Of a stretch of 64,000 nt of DNA, positions 7,076 to 16,384 are shown in pieces; position 1 is the stretch's first letter, and every line of letters starts with the position of its first letter. This stretch comes from Thalassomonas actiniarum (GTDB lineage Bacteria > Pseudomonadota > Gammaproteobacteria > Enterobacterales > Alteromonadaceae). The stretch lies in assembly GCF_000948975.2 (NCBI RefSeq), contig NZ_CP059735.1:1364001-1428000 (forward strand), read 5' to 3'. Below the pieces are notes generated by a model, which was not told the origin of the DNA, did not search any database, and worked only from the letters and a program-made list of their open reading frames with translations. Both the position numbers and the translations under genes were made by a program.

Positions 7076-9811
7076 ATGAAAACGAAAGGCTTTGAATCTA
7101 ATTTTAAAAAATCTCTGGTTGCCCTTGCCCTGGGGTCATTATTATCAACGGTGCCGGGGGCGGTGCTTGCTGAAGATGTCGTGGTTGATGCCGCTACGCA
7201 GCAGGTTGAACGGATTGAAATTACAGGCTCCCGTATTAAGCGGGTGGATACTGTCGGCGCTTCGCCGGTGACGGTTTTTGACGCGGTGCATATTGAAAAG
7301 CTTGGCTTTTCTACCGTGGCTGAGGTATTGCAGTTCAGTACTTTTAATGCCGAAGGCAGCGGTGGTAACCGTGCCAACAATACCTGGTCGTCACAGCAAA
7401 CCATAGAGTTGCGGGGCCAGAGCCTGTTTCATACCCTGGTATTATTAGACGGCCAGCCCATGGCTAAATCGCCGATTCTTGATGGCGGTGCGTCCAGTAT
7501 CAATGACTTGCCCCTGGCGGCGGTTGAGCGTATCGAAGTGTTAACCGACGGTGCCTCGGCCGTTTACGGCTCTGATGCCATTGCCGGTGTGGTTAATATC
7601 ATTTTGAAAAAAGATTTTGACGGTATCCAGGTCAAAGGCACCACAGAGCGGGCAGAAATCAGCGGCGGCGACCGCAATACCTTTAGCCTGGTTACCGGCA
7701 CCCGGGGGGAGAGAAGTTCATCCATTTTTGTTTATGAGCATGACGAGCGCAGCGCTATCGGTCTGGCGGATATCGATTATGCCAAAGCCCGGGTGGTGAA
7801 TGGCGATCCCGGAGATATCAACAGCTGGTTTGGTTTATCGACCTCGTCACGTGTTATTGTTGACGGCAGTAATTATGACTGGAAGTCTCCGCAGCGGGAC
7901 GGCCAGTGTGACAGCTTTGGCAAACAATATGTCGGCCCTTTAGGTGATTCAGAATACCCTAATGATGTGATTTGTGCCTATGACTATACCCAGGATGCCG
8001 AATATCGTCCCCATACGGTGCGCGATAATATTATGGCCAGCTTCCAGTATGAGCTGACCGATGAACTTGAGTTTTATGTGCGCGGTTACTGGGCTCACAT
8101 GAATTCTACCGATGTTTCGGCTGCCGCCAGTGTCCGCGGTGTGACCTTTGAAAATGATCTGCCTGAAACCGATAGCCTGATTGCCGTTAATGCCGGAGAC
8201 AGCCTGCGTTACCGCTTTACCGAGTTTGGTCCGCGTACCGCAGAATATAATAATGATGTCCAGGACTTAAGTTTAAGTTTGACCGGCGACTATGAAGATT
8301 TTGACTGGGATTTCAATTATAACTTCAACCGTTATACCATGCGCTCGTTTGGCAGTAATTATGTCCAGGAAGGTCTGGTTGCCGGGGCAATCGGGGTTTA
8401 TAACGAAGAGTTGGATCAAATTATCGATCCGAACTTATCGAATGTCAGCCAGGGAGAAATCGTTGCCGGTTGGGATCCGCGTGATGCCAACTCTGCTGCG
8501 CCGGATTATATCAAGGCCAACTTTGATCGCGATCTGGAAATGAAACAGGAGAGCATCAGCGGCGGAGTAGGGTTTGAAACCTTTGAATTGCCCGGTGGTG
8601 CCATTGGCGTATATCTTGGCGCCTCATACCGGGAAGTGCGCTTGAAAAACCTGGTGGATGCCCAGTCGGATGCCGGCAATGTTGTTGGCGGTTCAGGGGG
8701 CTCGGCCGGTATTTCCGAGCGTGATATCGTTGCCGCCTTTGCTGAAGTGGGCATGCCGGTAACCGATGAACTCGAATTTAATATTGCCGCCCGCTATGAT
8801 GACTACAGTGATTTTGGTGATACCTTCAATCCCCAGGTATCTGCCCGCTACCAGGTGATGGATGATTTGGTGGTACGTGCTTCCTGGGGCACAGGTTTCA
8901 GGGCGCCGACCCTGGTGGATATTAACCAGTTATCGGCGGTAGGTTATGCTGACGTTAAAGATTATGTTGCCTGTTATAACGATGGCCAGGACTTGCTTGG
9001 CGGCGACGAATGTAATATCAGCCGCAATGTCGCCGTGGATACCTCAGGCAACAAGGAGCTGACCCCGGAAGAGTCTACCACCTGGAATGTCGGTTTTGCC
9101 TATAACATTACCGATGATGCCTATATCAAGGCGGATTATTGGAGTATCGAACTTGAAGAGCTGATCACTGAATTTGATGAGCATGATGTTATGTGGCACT
9201 CCGCCCGTTTACTGGCCCAGGGCAGCAGCGCAAGCGTTGGCGATGCCTTTCCCGGTACAGGTTTTGAGCGCGATGCCCAGGGCCGTCTGATCGGGGTTAA
9301 CAGTACCAAGGTCAACCTGGGGGACTCTAGACGCCGCGGTATGGATATCGAGCTGGGCTGGAAAGCGGCAACAGAATTCGGTGATTTTTCCGCCGTGGTT
9401 AACTGGGCCCATACCTTTGAAACGGTTTTCTCAGAAATTAACGACCAGGGGGTATTGGAAGAGGGTACGGATGAAGCCGGTGATATCGGCGCACCGGACG
9501 ATATCGTCAACTTAAGCCTGAGCTGGAACATGGGGGATCATACCCTTAGCTCCTATACGGTTTTTTACGATAAGCAGGTCGATGCTTTTGATTCAGGCGA
9601 CAACCCCAACAGCCTGCCTTCCTGGGCCATGACTAACTTTACCTACAGGTTAGATCTTGCCTGGAATGCCGATGTTTCCATTAAAGTGCTCAATGCCTTT
9701 GACCGTGAAGTGCCGTTGCAAAAATGGGAAGGGGATGTCACCGACTCAGATTACCGCCTGTATCCGGTACGTGGTCGGGCACTATCGTTAAGTTACAGCC
9801 AAAGCTTTTAA
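7076..9811 (+). CDS. TonB-dependent outer-membrane receptor
   Basis: 911 residues. Signal peptide about 1-32 (ends AVLA). The N-terminal TonB-box region (ERIEITGSRIKRVDTVGASPV) leads into a plug domain with the typical LRGQ..HTLVLLDGQ and VERIEVLTDGASAVYGSDAIAGVVNIILKK motifs (about residues 105-185). A 22-strand-type barrel follows to the C-terminal aromatic (YSQSF). It takes up a large substrate across the outer membrane using TonB/ExbBD energy. The GSRIKR variant and the DGASAVYGSDAIAGVVNI plug motif are typical of marine Alteromonadales and Xanthomonas receptors for oligosaccharides or peptides. The nearby GH13 glucosidase favours sugar, but the substrate cannot be read from sequence. The start follows AGAGAGGAA. 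Confidence 0.93.
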   Translation: MKTKGFESNFKKSLVALALGSLLSTVPGAVLAEDVVVDAATQQVERIEITGSRIKRVDTVGASPVTVFDAVHIEKLGFSTVAEVLQFSTFNAEGSGGNRANNTWSSQQTIELRGQSLFHTLVLLDGQPMAKSPILDGGASSINDLPLAAVERIEVLTDGASAVYGSDAIAGVVNIILKKDFDGIQVKGTTERAEISGGDRNTFSLVTGTRGERSSSIFVYEHDERSAIGLADIDYAKARVVNGDPGDINSWFGLSTSSRVIVDGSNYDWKSPQRDGQCDSFGKQYVGPLGDSEYPNDVICAYDYTQDAEYRPHTVRDNIMASFQYELTDELEFYVRGYWAHMNSTDVSAAASVRGVTFENDLPETDSLIAVNAGDSLRYRFTEFGPRTAEYNNDVQDLSLSLTGDYEDFDWDFNYNFNRYTMRSFGSNYVQEGLVAGAIGVYNEELDQIIDPNLSNVSQGEIVAGWDPRDANSAAPDYIKANFDRDLEMKQESISGGVGFETFELPGGAIGVYLGASYREVRLKNLVDAQSDAGNVVGGSGGSAGISERDIVAAFAEVGMPVTDELEFNIAARYDDYSDFGDTFNPQVSARYQVMDDLVVRASWGTGFRAPTLVDINQLSAVGYADVKDYVACYNDGQDLLGGDECNISRNVAVDTSGNKELTPEESTTWNVGFAYNITDDAYIKADYWSIELEELITEFDEHDVMWHSARLLAQGSSASVGDAFPGTGFERDAQGRLIGVNSTKVNLGDSRRRGMDIELGWKAATEFGDFSAVVNWAHTFETVFSEINDQGVLEEGTDEAGDIGAPDDIVNLSLSWNMGDHTLSSYTVFYDKQVDAFDSGDNPNSLPSWAMTNFTYRLDLAWNADVSIKVLNAFDREVPLQKWEGDVTDSDYRLYPVRGRALSLSYSQSF

Positions 9812-9857
9812 GCTTATGAAATGATGGCTTCCGGGGCGATCCGGTAGCCCCTCAATA

Positions 9858-9885
9858 AACGGCTCCGGATGTGAGCCGTTTTTTT
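9858..9885 (+). terminator. Terminator after the first TonB receptor
   Basis: Stem AACGGCTC (9858-9865) / GAGCCGTT (9873-9880), loop CGGATGT, then a T run. It lies 46 nt past the receptor stop. Confidence 0.8.
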
Positions 9886-9989
9886 ATACACGGATGTATT
9901 TATCCCGCGAGTTCATGGATGAACAGGAGCGGGGTTTATACACGGATGTATTTATCTTTGCGGGTTCATGGATGAACAGGAGCTGTGGC
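9886..9989. repeat. Tandem 52/53-bp intergenic repeat with two mini-hairpins per unit
   Basis: Two units (about 9886-9937 and 9938-9989). Each holds the hairpin ATACA-CGGA-TGTAT (9886-9899; 9938-9951) and the hairpin GTTCAT-GG-ATGAAC (9911-9924; 9964-9977). It starts directly after the terminator T run. Related elements occur at 16072, 21228 and 44075. Confidence 0.75.
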
Positions 9990-10085
9990 TGTACATGCAA
10001 GTATGAACCGGGGCGAGCTGCTATCGGCAATTATGCTGCGAACTCAGGTCGCGTCAGGGCTCTGATGATTATGGTTGGCCGGGCA

Positions 10086-10502
10086 TTAAGCTTCGTTGGC
10101 CTGCTTGTCTTGCTTTAAAACCGCCTCTCCTTCTTTGGCGTTAATGCGTGACGGCCTGCTCCAGATATAAGTTAAGGCGACTATCACGGTGAGCAGTACC
10201 AAGAGTTTGGTCCACCAGGCAAGGCCGAGAAAAAATATTGGATAGGAAATCATGACCAGCATCATAGCCGTAGACAGGCACTTTACCTTAAACGGGATAA
10301 TGCCGTAGCTTTCCCAGTCGCGCAGCATGCCGCCGAACAGGCGGTGATTAAGCAGATAGAGGTGAAACTTTTTTGAGCTTTTGGAAAAACAATAGGCGGC
10401 CAGGATAATAAAGGGAGTGGTGGGTAATAACGGCAATATGACTCCGATGGCGCCGATCAATAAAAAGGTAAAACCCAGAAAAAGATGAATAAGTCGGTAC
10501 AT
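10086..10502 (-). CDS. DUF454 (YbaN-like) inner-membrane protein
   Basis: 138 residues with the DUF454/YbaN pattern: an N-terminal hydrophobic hairpin with LGFTFLLIGAIGVILPLLPTTPFIILAAYCFSKSS (about residues 8-42), a short cytoplasmic basic/aromatic loop (HLYLLNHRLFGGMLRDWE), then two further TM segments (about 77-118). The family is widespread in Proteobacteria and has no established biochemical role. The start has AGGA upstream at suitable distance. It converges with the TonB receptor and stands alone on this strand. Confidence 0.85.
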   Translation of the reverse strand: MYRLIHLFLGFTFLLIGAIGVILPLLPTTPFIILAAYCFSKSSKKFHLYLLNHRLFGGMLRDWESYGIIPFKVKCLSTAMMLVMISYPIFFLGLAWWTKLLVLLTVIVALTYIWSRPSRINAKEGEAVLKQDKQANEA

Positions 10503-10637
10503 GGAGATTATCCTGTGCTGTAATTACCGCTATTATACCCGAAAATAAACAAGTCAAAAACCGCCTTAAAGTGAAGTATTTAAATTCCCTTTAGGCGATT
10601 TGTGGTGCGATAAAGTCCTGAGAAAGGGGGAACATCA

Positions 10638-10835
10638 GTGAAGCTGATAATGAAAACCGAGTTTGATAACCTGAGATTAAACGACGATCACGGTTACGAA
10701 ACCGACAGTAACGGCGATAAGCAGGTGGTTAAAATCTATTGCGGGGAGCAGCTGATAGCTAAAAAAATCAAGCATAAAAAGTCGCTGCGTTATTTTGCTA
10801 TCGACGGCTATGAAAACTTTTTGACTGTGGAGTAA
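10638..10835 (+). CDS. Small uncharacterised protein (65 aa)
   Basis: GTG start preceded by AAAGGGGG (about 10623-10630) at good spacing; an in-frame ATG four codons later is the alternative. The protein is charged, Asp- and Lys-rich (DDHGYETDSNGDKQVVKIYCGEQLIAKKIKHKK), with a beta-hairpin look and one Cys. No signal peptide or TM segment. I do not recognise the family. It lies upstream of the alpha-glucosidase but is separated from it by a 271-nt gap with inverted repeats, so co-transcription is uncertain. Confidence 0.5.
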   Translation: MKLIMKTEFDNLRLNDDHGYETDSNGDKQVVKIYCGEQLIAKKIKHKKSLRYFAIDGYENFLTVE

Positions 10836-10943
10836 CTTGCCTGCCGTTGCCGGAAAAGCCAATGCTATTTTCTCTCATATCCGGCTGCGGCACGGGGAAG
10901 TTTATCAGGCGGTATTTGTCGGCGACATTTTGGCCCCGCCATA

Positions 10944-10994
10944 CATACGTATGCATAGCCGCCAAGCCCCCGGGAACGGCTGCATACGTATGCA
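10944..10994. promoter_or_regulatory. Paired CATACGTATG palindromes / large inverted repeat upstream of the glucosidase
   Basis: The self-palindrome CATACGTATG occurs at 10944-10953 and 10983-10992, centres 39 bp apart; the second extends to TGCATACGTATGCA. The two also form the arms of one long hairpin, with GCCG (10958-10961) pairing CGGC (10977-10980). It could be a double operator for a dimeric or tetrameric repressor, or a structural repeat. It lies 113-163 nt upstream of the glucosidase ATG. Confidence 0.45.
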
Positions 10995-11106
10995 GACTTA
11001 TTGCACAAGGCCTGCCGGGTATTTATGCTGAATCCTCTTTCTCCTTCGTTGTGATCTTATTCACCAAAATGAAAAATAATCACCGTAATGACAATTTGGA
11101 TTGCCA

Positions 11107-12732
11107 ATGAAACAACAACCCTGGTGGCGTGGCGCCGTTATTTATCAAATTTATCCCCGCAGCTTTATGGATGCTAATCAGGACGGAATAGGAGATCTGG
11201 CCGGTATTGTTGATAAATTCCCGTATATCAAAAGTTTGGGCGTGGATGCGGTTTGGGTGTCGCCCTTTTTTAAATCGCCGATGAAAGATTTTGGCTATGA
11301 TATCAGCGATTATCGGGAAATTGATCCCATGTTCGGCTCTATGGCAGATTTTGACCGTTTAATTACCGTGGCCAAAGAGTCAGGGGTGAAAGTGATCATC
11401 GACCAGGTGCTCAGCCATACCTCAGATCAGCATGCCTGGTTCCAGCAAAGCCGCCAGGATAAAAGCAATGATAAGGCCGACTGGTATGTATGGGCGGACG
11501 CCAAGCCCGACGGTACGCCGCCGAATAACTGGTTATCTATTTTCGGCGGCAGTGCCTGGCAGTGGGAGCCGCGCAGAGAGCAGTATTACCTGCATAACTT
11601 TTTAACCGAACAGCCTGATTTGAATTTCCATAATCCCGAGGTGCGTCGCCACGTGCTCGATAATGTCGAGTTTTGGCTTAAGCGCGGGGTCGACGGTTTC
11701 CGTCTCGATGCCATCAACTTCTGTTTCCATGATCAGCAGTTACGGGATAACCCCGCCAAGGCCAGTGAAGACAGAAAAGGGCGGGGTTTTAGCGAAGATA
11801 ACCCTTACGCCTATCAATATCACCATTATGATAATACCCGGCCGGAAAACCTTGGTTTTATGGAAGATATCCGCGCTTTGATGGACAAATATCCCGGCGT
11901 GGTGTCGCTGGGAGAAATTTCCTGCGAAGACTCCCTCAAAGCCATGTCCGACTATACCCTGGGCAATAAGCGCTTGCATATGGCTTACAGCTTTGAGCTG
12001 CTAACCAAAGATTTCAGTCCGGCCTATATCCGCAACACGGTACAAACCCTGGAAGCAAACTTAACCGACGGCTGGCCTTGCTGGGCGATAGGCAATCACG
12101 ACGTTACCCGGGTATTGAGCCGCTGGGGTCAAGGCAATACCAGTGCGCAACTGGCGAAAATGCTCAATGCCATGTTGTTATCCCTGCGCGGCAGTGTCTG
12201 TACCTATCAGGGGGAAGAGCTTGGCCTGACGGAGGCGGAAATTGCGTTTGAGCAGTTGCAGGATCCTTACGGCATAACTTTCTGGCCCAATTTTAAAGGA
12301 CGCGACGGTTGCCGTACCCCTATGCCCTGGTTTGAACACCAGGTAAATGGCGGTTTTTCGGCGGGGGAGCAAACCTGGTTGCCTGTACCGCAAGAGCACA
12401 GAGCCTGTGCCGTTGATCGTCAGCAGCAAGCGCAAGACTCGTTATTGTCGGCCTACCGGCAATTTGTCCGCTGGCGTAAAGCACATCCCGAGCTGTTATA
12501 CGGTGATATTGAATTTATTGACGCGCCTGATGATATCTTAGCTTTTATTCGTCGTGATCAGGACAGGGCCCTGCTTTGCTGTTTTAATTTTGCTGACCGC
12601 ACAAGCTTGATGCCGCTAATGTCCGGGATGAATTTGTCTGCTCTTGAAGGGCACGGATTCCAGTCGTTAAGCCAGGATAACGAAACCCTGGTGTTAGCCC
12701 CGCATCAGGCGGTATTTGCTCGCCTGGTCTAA
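11107..12732 (+). CDS. GH13 alpha-glucosidase (oligo-1,6-glucosidase type)
   Basis: 541 residues from the ATG at 11107; an in-frame TTG at 11101 is less likely. The family start (WWRGAVIYQIYPRSFMDANQDGIGDLAGI) and all GH13 conserved regions are present: DQVLSHTSDQH, GFRLDAINF (nucleophile Asp201), LGEISCE (acid/base Glu270) and IGNHDVTR (Asp332). The N-terminal QDGIGD calcium-site sequence is typical of oligo-1,6-glucosidase and alpha-glucosidase relatives. There is no signal peptide, so it is cytoplasmic and hydrolyses imported malto- or isomalto-oligosaccharides to glucose. Lying between two TonB receptors, it suggests a starch or oligosaccharide utilisation locus, though no inner-membrane transporter is present here. 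Confidence 0.92.
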   Translation: MKQQPWWRGAVIYQIYPRSFMDANQDGIGDLAGIVDKFPYIKSLGVDAVWVSPFFKSPMKDFGYDISDYREIDPMFGSMADFDRLITVAKESGVKVIIDQVLSHTSDQHAWFQQSRQDKSNDKADWYVWADAKPDGTPPNNWLSIFGGSAWQWEPRREQYYLHNFLTEQPDLNFHNPEVRRHVLDNVEFWLKRGVDGFRLDAINFCFHDQQLRDNPAKASEDRKGRGFSEDNPYAYQYHHYDNTRPENLGFMEDIRALMDKYPGVVSLGEISCEDSLKAMSDYTLGNKRLHMAYSFELLTKDFSPAYIRNTVQTLEANLTDGWPCWAIGNHDVTRVLSRWGQGNTSAQLAKMLNAMLLSLRGSVCTYQGEELGLTEAEIAFEQLQDPYGITFWPNFKGRDGCRTPMPWFEHQVNGGFSAGEQTWLPVPQEHRACAVDRQQQAQDSLLSAYRQFVRWRKAHPELLYGDIEFIDAPDDILAFIRRDQDRALLCCFNFADRTSLMPLMSGMNLSALEGHGFQSLSQDNETLVLAPHQAVFARLV

Positions 12733-12769
12733 CCGGGCTTAGCCTGTCACAGACTTGTTCTCCTATCAG

Positions 12770-12809
12770 GCCGGCGGTAATTACTTTTTAATTGCTGTCG
12801 GCTTTTTTT
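12770..12809 (+). terminator. Terminator after the glucosidase
   Basis: 14-bp stem GCCGGCGGTAATTA (12770-12783) / TAATTGCTGTCGGC (12789-12802), with three G-U/U-G wobbles, loop CTTTT and seven T (12803-12809). Confidence 0.8.
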
Positions 12810-12977
12810 ATTCTTCGTTGTTTTCCCCGGGTATGCCCTGGCGGGATCTTTTATGTTAGTTGTCGTTTGTTAATCACCGTATGTTAATCGCAGCCATGAA
12901 TCTGAATGCCGGGAATAGTTATTTAAAATTTTTAGCTAATTATTTGCTTGGCTCTGGCCTGAAATTGACGGATTAAG

Positions 12978-13034
12978 CAACAGCAGCCACCCGGGCGGTG
13001 GAAGCCAATAAAAGTTGGCTGATTTTTGCTGTTG
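12978..13034. other. Candidate three-way-junction structured element
   Basis: Outer stem CAACAGCA (12978-12985) / TGCTGTTG (13027-13034) encloses two hairpins: CCACC-CGGGC-GGTGG (12987-13001) and AGCCAA-TAAAAG-TTGGCT (13003-13020). All three stems are perfect. No T run follows. It lies about 400 nt before the TonB receptor start, so it could be part of a long leader or a small RNA. No known riboswitch is recognised. Confidence 0.35.
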
Positions 13035-13436
13035 TATTCTTGTAAATTTATTGTACTTTATTTGTTTGATTTTTTTACGGATAAAAAAATTTTTTATTTT
13101 TATTTATTTTTTTTTGAACTTTTTCATTTTCGATGAAATACGAATAATTTCGCAGATGCGGTTTTTTTCGAAATGGCTATAAGTATCGCCAATTATGGGG
13201 CTGCGGGCTTTGATCACAATCAAGGTGTTTAAGGTTAATGCTTAACTTAATTTGAATAATTGCTGGTTATTTAACCGAATAAAGTTCGGTTTGAGTTCCA
13301 AGCCTCTTGTAATGCGGTTTTAGCTGTTTTATAAATAATTGCAGCTAGTGAATTTTTGAGCAATAACAAAAATCACTCAGTGAATAAAAATAGATAATTA
13401 TAAAAACTTAATTACCATTATTGGGAAGGAAATAAC

Positions 13437-16016
13437 ATGTCTACTAAATTTCGTGCCGGTACGTTAGCCCTAGCAGTGGGTTTTGCGTTAGGTACAATGC
13501 CAGCCTACGCTGCCGAATCCGATGCTGCAGCAAAAGAAAAAGACGTTGAGAAAATAGTGGTGGTTGGTTCTAGGGCCGCGCCACGCTCTGTTGCCGATTC
13601 TCCGGTGCCTGTTGATCTGATCGGCGGTGACGAATTGGCTAAATCCGGCTCTACCGATATGCTTGATATGCTGGTGGGAGCGATTCCTTCTTTTAACGTG
13701 CGCGCCCAGCCTATCAGTGATGCTGCTACCTTGATTCGTCCGGTAAACCTGCGTGGTTTATCATCAGACAGTACCTTGATCTTATTAAACGGTAAACGCC
13801 GCCACCGCGCCTCGGTTATTGCTTTCCAGGGGGGCGGGGTTAACGATGGTGCCCAGGGGCCTGATATTTCCGTTATTCCAAGTGTTGCTTTAAAGCAGGT
13901 GGAAGTATTACGTGACGGTGCTGCGGCCCAGTACGGTTCAGATGCCATTGCCGGTGTGATGAACTTTGTCTTAAAAGATGACGCCGACGGCGGCTCTATC
14001 TCGGTCAAACATGGTGAATATTATGAAGGCGACGGCGCCGCAACGATAGTTGACGGTAACCTGGGTTTGCCTTTCACCGACGACGGCTTTGTTAATTTAA
14101 GTTTTCAGTTGAAAAATGCCGATGCGACCAGCCGCAGTGTGCAAAGACCTGATGCCCAGGGATTGAGCGACGCAGGTAACACTTCGATAAATGATCCGGC
14201 GCAAGTCTGGGGTAATCCGGAAATTGAAGATGACATTACCCTTTTTGCTAATGTCGGCCTGGACTTAGGCAATGATAATGAGTTTTACATGTTTGGTAAC
14301 TACTCCGAACGTGATGCTACCGGCGGTTTCTACTACCGTAACCCGCATAACCGCGGTAATGTTTACTCGGTTGATGACGGTGCTACCCTATTAGTGGGGG
14401 ATTTAGACGGCGTCGGTACAGGTGTTGAGTGTCCAACGGTTGATATTACTACAGGTAATGTTTTAGGCCAGGATAACTATGCATTGATTGCCGATCCAAA
14501 TACCGCTGTAGGGCAGAACTGTTTTGCGGTAAATGAAATGTATCCGGGCGGTTATACTCCTTCATTTGCCGGTAATATCGTAGATACTGCATTAACTATC
14601 GGCACCAAAGGGGAAATCAGTGGTGGTTTCCTTGACGAAGCCTACTATGACTTGAGCGGCTCGGTTGGCCGAAATGCTTCTACCTTCTTCCTGAACAACA
14701 CCATTAACCCGTCATTAGGGCCGGAAAGTCCGATGTCATTTGAAACGGGTAAATATATCCAGTTAGAGAAAACCTTTAACTTTGATATCTCTAAAGGGGT
14801 AGAAGTTGGTCTGGAAGAGCCGATGAATGTTGCTGCCGGTCTGGAATGGCGTGAAGAAAGCTTTGAAATCGTTGCCGGTGAAGAAGCCTCCTGGAAAGCG
14901 GGTGACTTGGCGGATCAGGGCTTTAGCATTGGCTCACATGGTTTTAAAGGGTTCGGCCCTGAATCAGCCGGTGAAAATGTTCGCCGTAATGTTGCCGCTT
15001 ATGTGGATGTAGAAACCTACTTTAGCGATGCCTTTATGATGGGGGCCGCGGTACGTTATGAGGACTTCACCTCTTTCGGCGATACCCTTAACTATAAGCT
15101 AACGGGACAATTCTCTGTTAACGATGAACTCTCTTTACGTGCTTCACACAGTACTGGTTTCAGGGCGCCGACCGTAGGTCAGGCCAATGTGGTTAATACC
15201 CAAACCTCTATTGTTGAAGGCGATCTAATTCAGACCTTCCTGGCGCCACCGACTGATCCCTTATCTTCTTTCTACGGCGGTAAAGAGCTGGATCCGGAAG
15301 AATCAGTCAGCTACGCCTTTGGTGGGGTTTATTCTGACGGTGCTCTATTTGTAACTTTGGATTATTACAACATTGAAGTCACCGACCGTATTGCCCAGTC
15401 GAGCCAGATAGACGTAGATCCTAATGATTACGATGCTCTTAGGGCGGCAGGTGTACAGAATCCTGAATTGATTTCAGCGGTAACTTATTTTGCCAATGAC
15501 TTTGATACCACTACTCAAGGGGTTGATTTAGTTGCTAACTACGGTATGGAGTTATTTAACGGTGATACCCAGCTTAGCCTGGCATATAACTGGAATAAAA
15601 CCGAGGTAGATAAATTTAACCCTGAAACCACTAACGAGGGTAAAGTACGCCGCTTAGAAGAAGGTATGCCTGAGCACAGAGCCACCTTTACCATAGCCCA
15701 GAGCTGGGATTCGGTCAGCATGTTTGTACGTACCAATTATTTTGGTGAGTATTATGCTACCCATGCCGATGATACTTCTGTGTGGGGTTCTGAAACTGCG
15801 TCATCAGCGGTAACCGTTGATGCCGAAGTGAGCTACTTCTTCAGTGACAGCATTACCTTGTCGGCAGGCGCCAATAACCTGTTCGACCAGGAAGCCGAAG
15901 AATTAAAACGTGGTGATGACCCTGCTTACGGCGTTTTAGGCGCTAAGTTTTACGAAAGTGGTCCGTTTGATTACAACGGCGGTTACTATTACGTGAAAGC
16001 TACTTATAACTTTTAA
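13437..16016 (+). CDS. TonB-dependent outer-membrane receptor
   Basis: 859 residues. Signal peptide about 1-25 (ends AYAA). The TonB-box region is EKIVVVGSRAAPRSVADSPVPVDLI. Plug motifs are LRGLSSDSTLILLNGKRRHRASVI and VALKQVEVLRDGAAAQYGSDAIAGVMNFVLKD (about residues 100-185). The barrel ends in TYNF. The KRRHRAS..QG...DGAQGPDIS variant marks a receptor subfamily common in Alteromonadales whose substrates are mostly undefined. The start has a strong GGAAGGA site. The long AT-rich leader and separate terminator indicate a monocistronic gene, probably expressed with the neighbouring glucosidase locus; that link is inference. Confidence 0.93.
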   Translation: MSTKFRAGTLALAVGFALGTMPAYAAESDAAAKEKDVEKIVVVGSRAAPRSVADSPVPVDLIGGDELAKSGSTDMLDMLVGAIPSFNVRAQPISDAATLIRPVNLRGLSSDSTLILLNGKRRHRASVIAFQGGGVNDGAQGPDISVIPSVALKQVEVLRDGAAAQYGSDAIAGVMNFVLKDDADGGSISVKHGEYYEGDGAATIVDGNLGLPFTDDGFVNLSFQLKNADATSRSVQRPDAQGLSDAGNTSINDPAQVWGNPEIEDDITLFANVGLDLGNDNEFYMFGNYSERDATGGFYYRNPHNRGNVYSVDDGATLLVGDLDGVGTGVECPTVDITTGNVLGQDNYALIADPNTAVGQNCFAVNEMYPGGYTPSFAGNIVDTALTIGTKGEISGGFLDEAYYDLSGSVGRNASTFFLNNTINPSLGPESPMSFETGKYIQLEKTFNFDISKGVEVGLEEPMNVAAGLEWREESFEIVAGEEASWKAGDLADQGFSIGSHGFKGFGPESAGENVRRNVAAYVDVETYFSDAFMMGAAVRYEDFTSFGDTLNYKLTGQFSVNDELSLRASHSTGFRAPTVGQANVVNTQTSIVEGDLIQTFLAPPTDPLSSFYGGKELDPEESVSYAFGGVYSDGALFVTLDYYNIEVTDRIAQSSQIDVDPNDYDALRAAGVQNPELISAVTYFANDFDTTTQGVDLVANYGMELFNGDTQLSLAYNWNKTEVDKFNPETTNEGKVRRLEEGMPEHRATFTIAQSWDSVSMFVRTNYFGEYYATHADDTSVWGSETASSAVTVDAEVSYFFSDSITLSAGANNLFDQEAEELKRGDDPAYGVLGAKFYESGPFDYNGGYYYVKATYNF

Positions 16017-16040
16017 TCTTTTAAGGTTAATAAGTTAATA

Positions 16041-16070
16041 AAAAGCCGCATCGACAGATGTGGCTTTTTT
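16041..16070 (+). terminator. Terminator after the second TonB receptor
   Basis: Stem AAAAGCCGCATC (16041-16052) / GATGTGGCTTTT (16057-16068) with one G-U wobble, loop GACA, T run. Confidence 0.8.
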
Positions 16071-16071
16071 T

Positions 16072-16085
16072 ATGCACGGATGTAT
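16072..16085. repeat. Single CGGA-loop mini-hairpin repeat
   Basis: ATGCA-CGGA-TGTAT directly after a terminator T run and followed by TTATCC, as in the units at 9886 and 9938. The only arm difference is a pairable G-U. Confidence 0.6.
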
Positions 16086-16384
16086 TTATCCGGCTATGTT
16101 TGCGTTGACTGTTGCCGCCCTGTAACAAGTTATCAGCCTTTTTTATTTATACATTTCATATAGTTGATGTTTTCGTACTGCTATCGATACAGTGCGGGCA
16201 ATTGACATAAACATTAAATGCCAACCCAGGGGGATTTTTCCGGTATTTTGTACTATCACTAACAGGTGAATTCCCGTCAGCGGAGGTGTTTAAAGAAGAG
16301 AACCAGCAGATAAACCAAGCGCTGCCCCTAAGTGCTGCAACACTCAGAGACAGCTAACCACAACAGATAAGCGAGGTATCCATC
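16086..16384. other. Leader region of the two small genes
   Basis: No ORF. A segment at about 16148-16225 (ATACATTTCAT ... AATTGACATAAACATTAAATGC) recurs in diverged form at about 16997-17070, beyond the two small genes. GAGG at about 16371 is the likely ribosome-binding site of the first small gene. Confidence 0.4.

Larger units (their letters stand above)
12733..13436. other. Intergenic region between glucosidase and second TonB receptor
   Basis: No ORF of note. It holds the glucosidase terminator (12770), a possible three-way-junction structure (12978-13034), a very AT-rich tract (about 13020-13140) and the receptor ribosome-binding site (GGAAGGA, about 13424). The receptor promoter must lie here, but I cannot assign it securely. 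Confidence 0.5.

Noticed and set aside
6467-9793. A 17-nt word (CGGGCACTATCGTTAAG) is shared between the small ORF near 6470 and the 3' end of the TonB receptor gene
   Set aside because: Reading frames differ and flanks show no similarity; a 17-nt match in a window of this size is near chance level, so it is not a gene fragment.
10837-11110. Overlapping plus-strand ORFs before the glucosidase
   Set aside because: They run through the inverted repeat, are Pro/Arg-biased, lack ribosome-binding sites and resemble nothing known.
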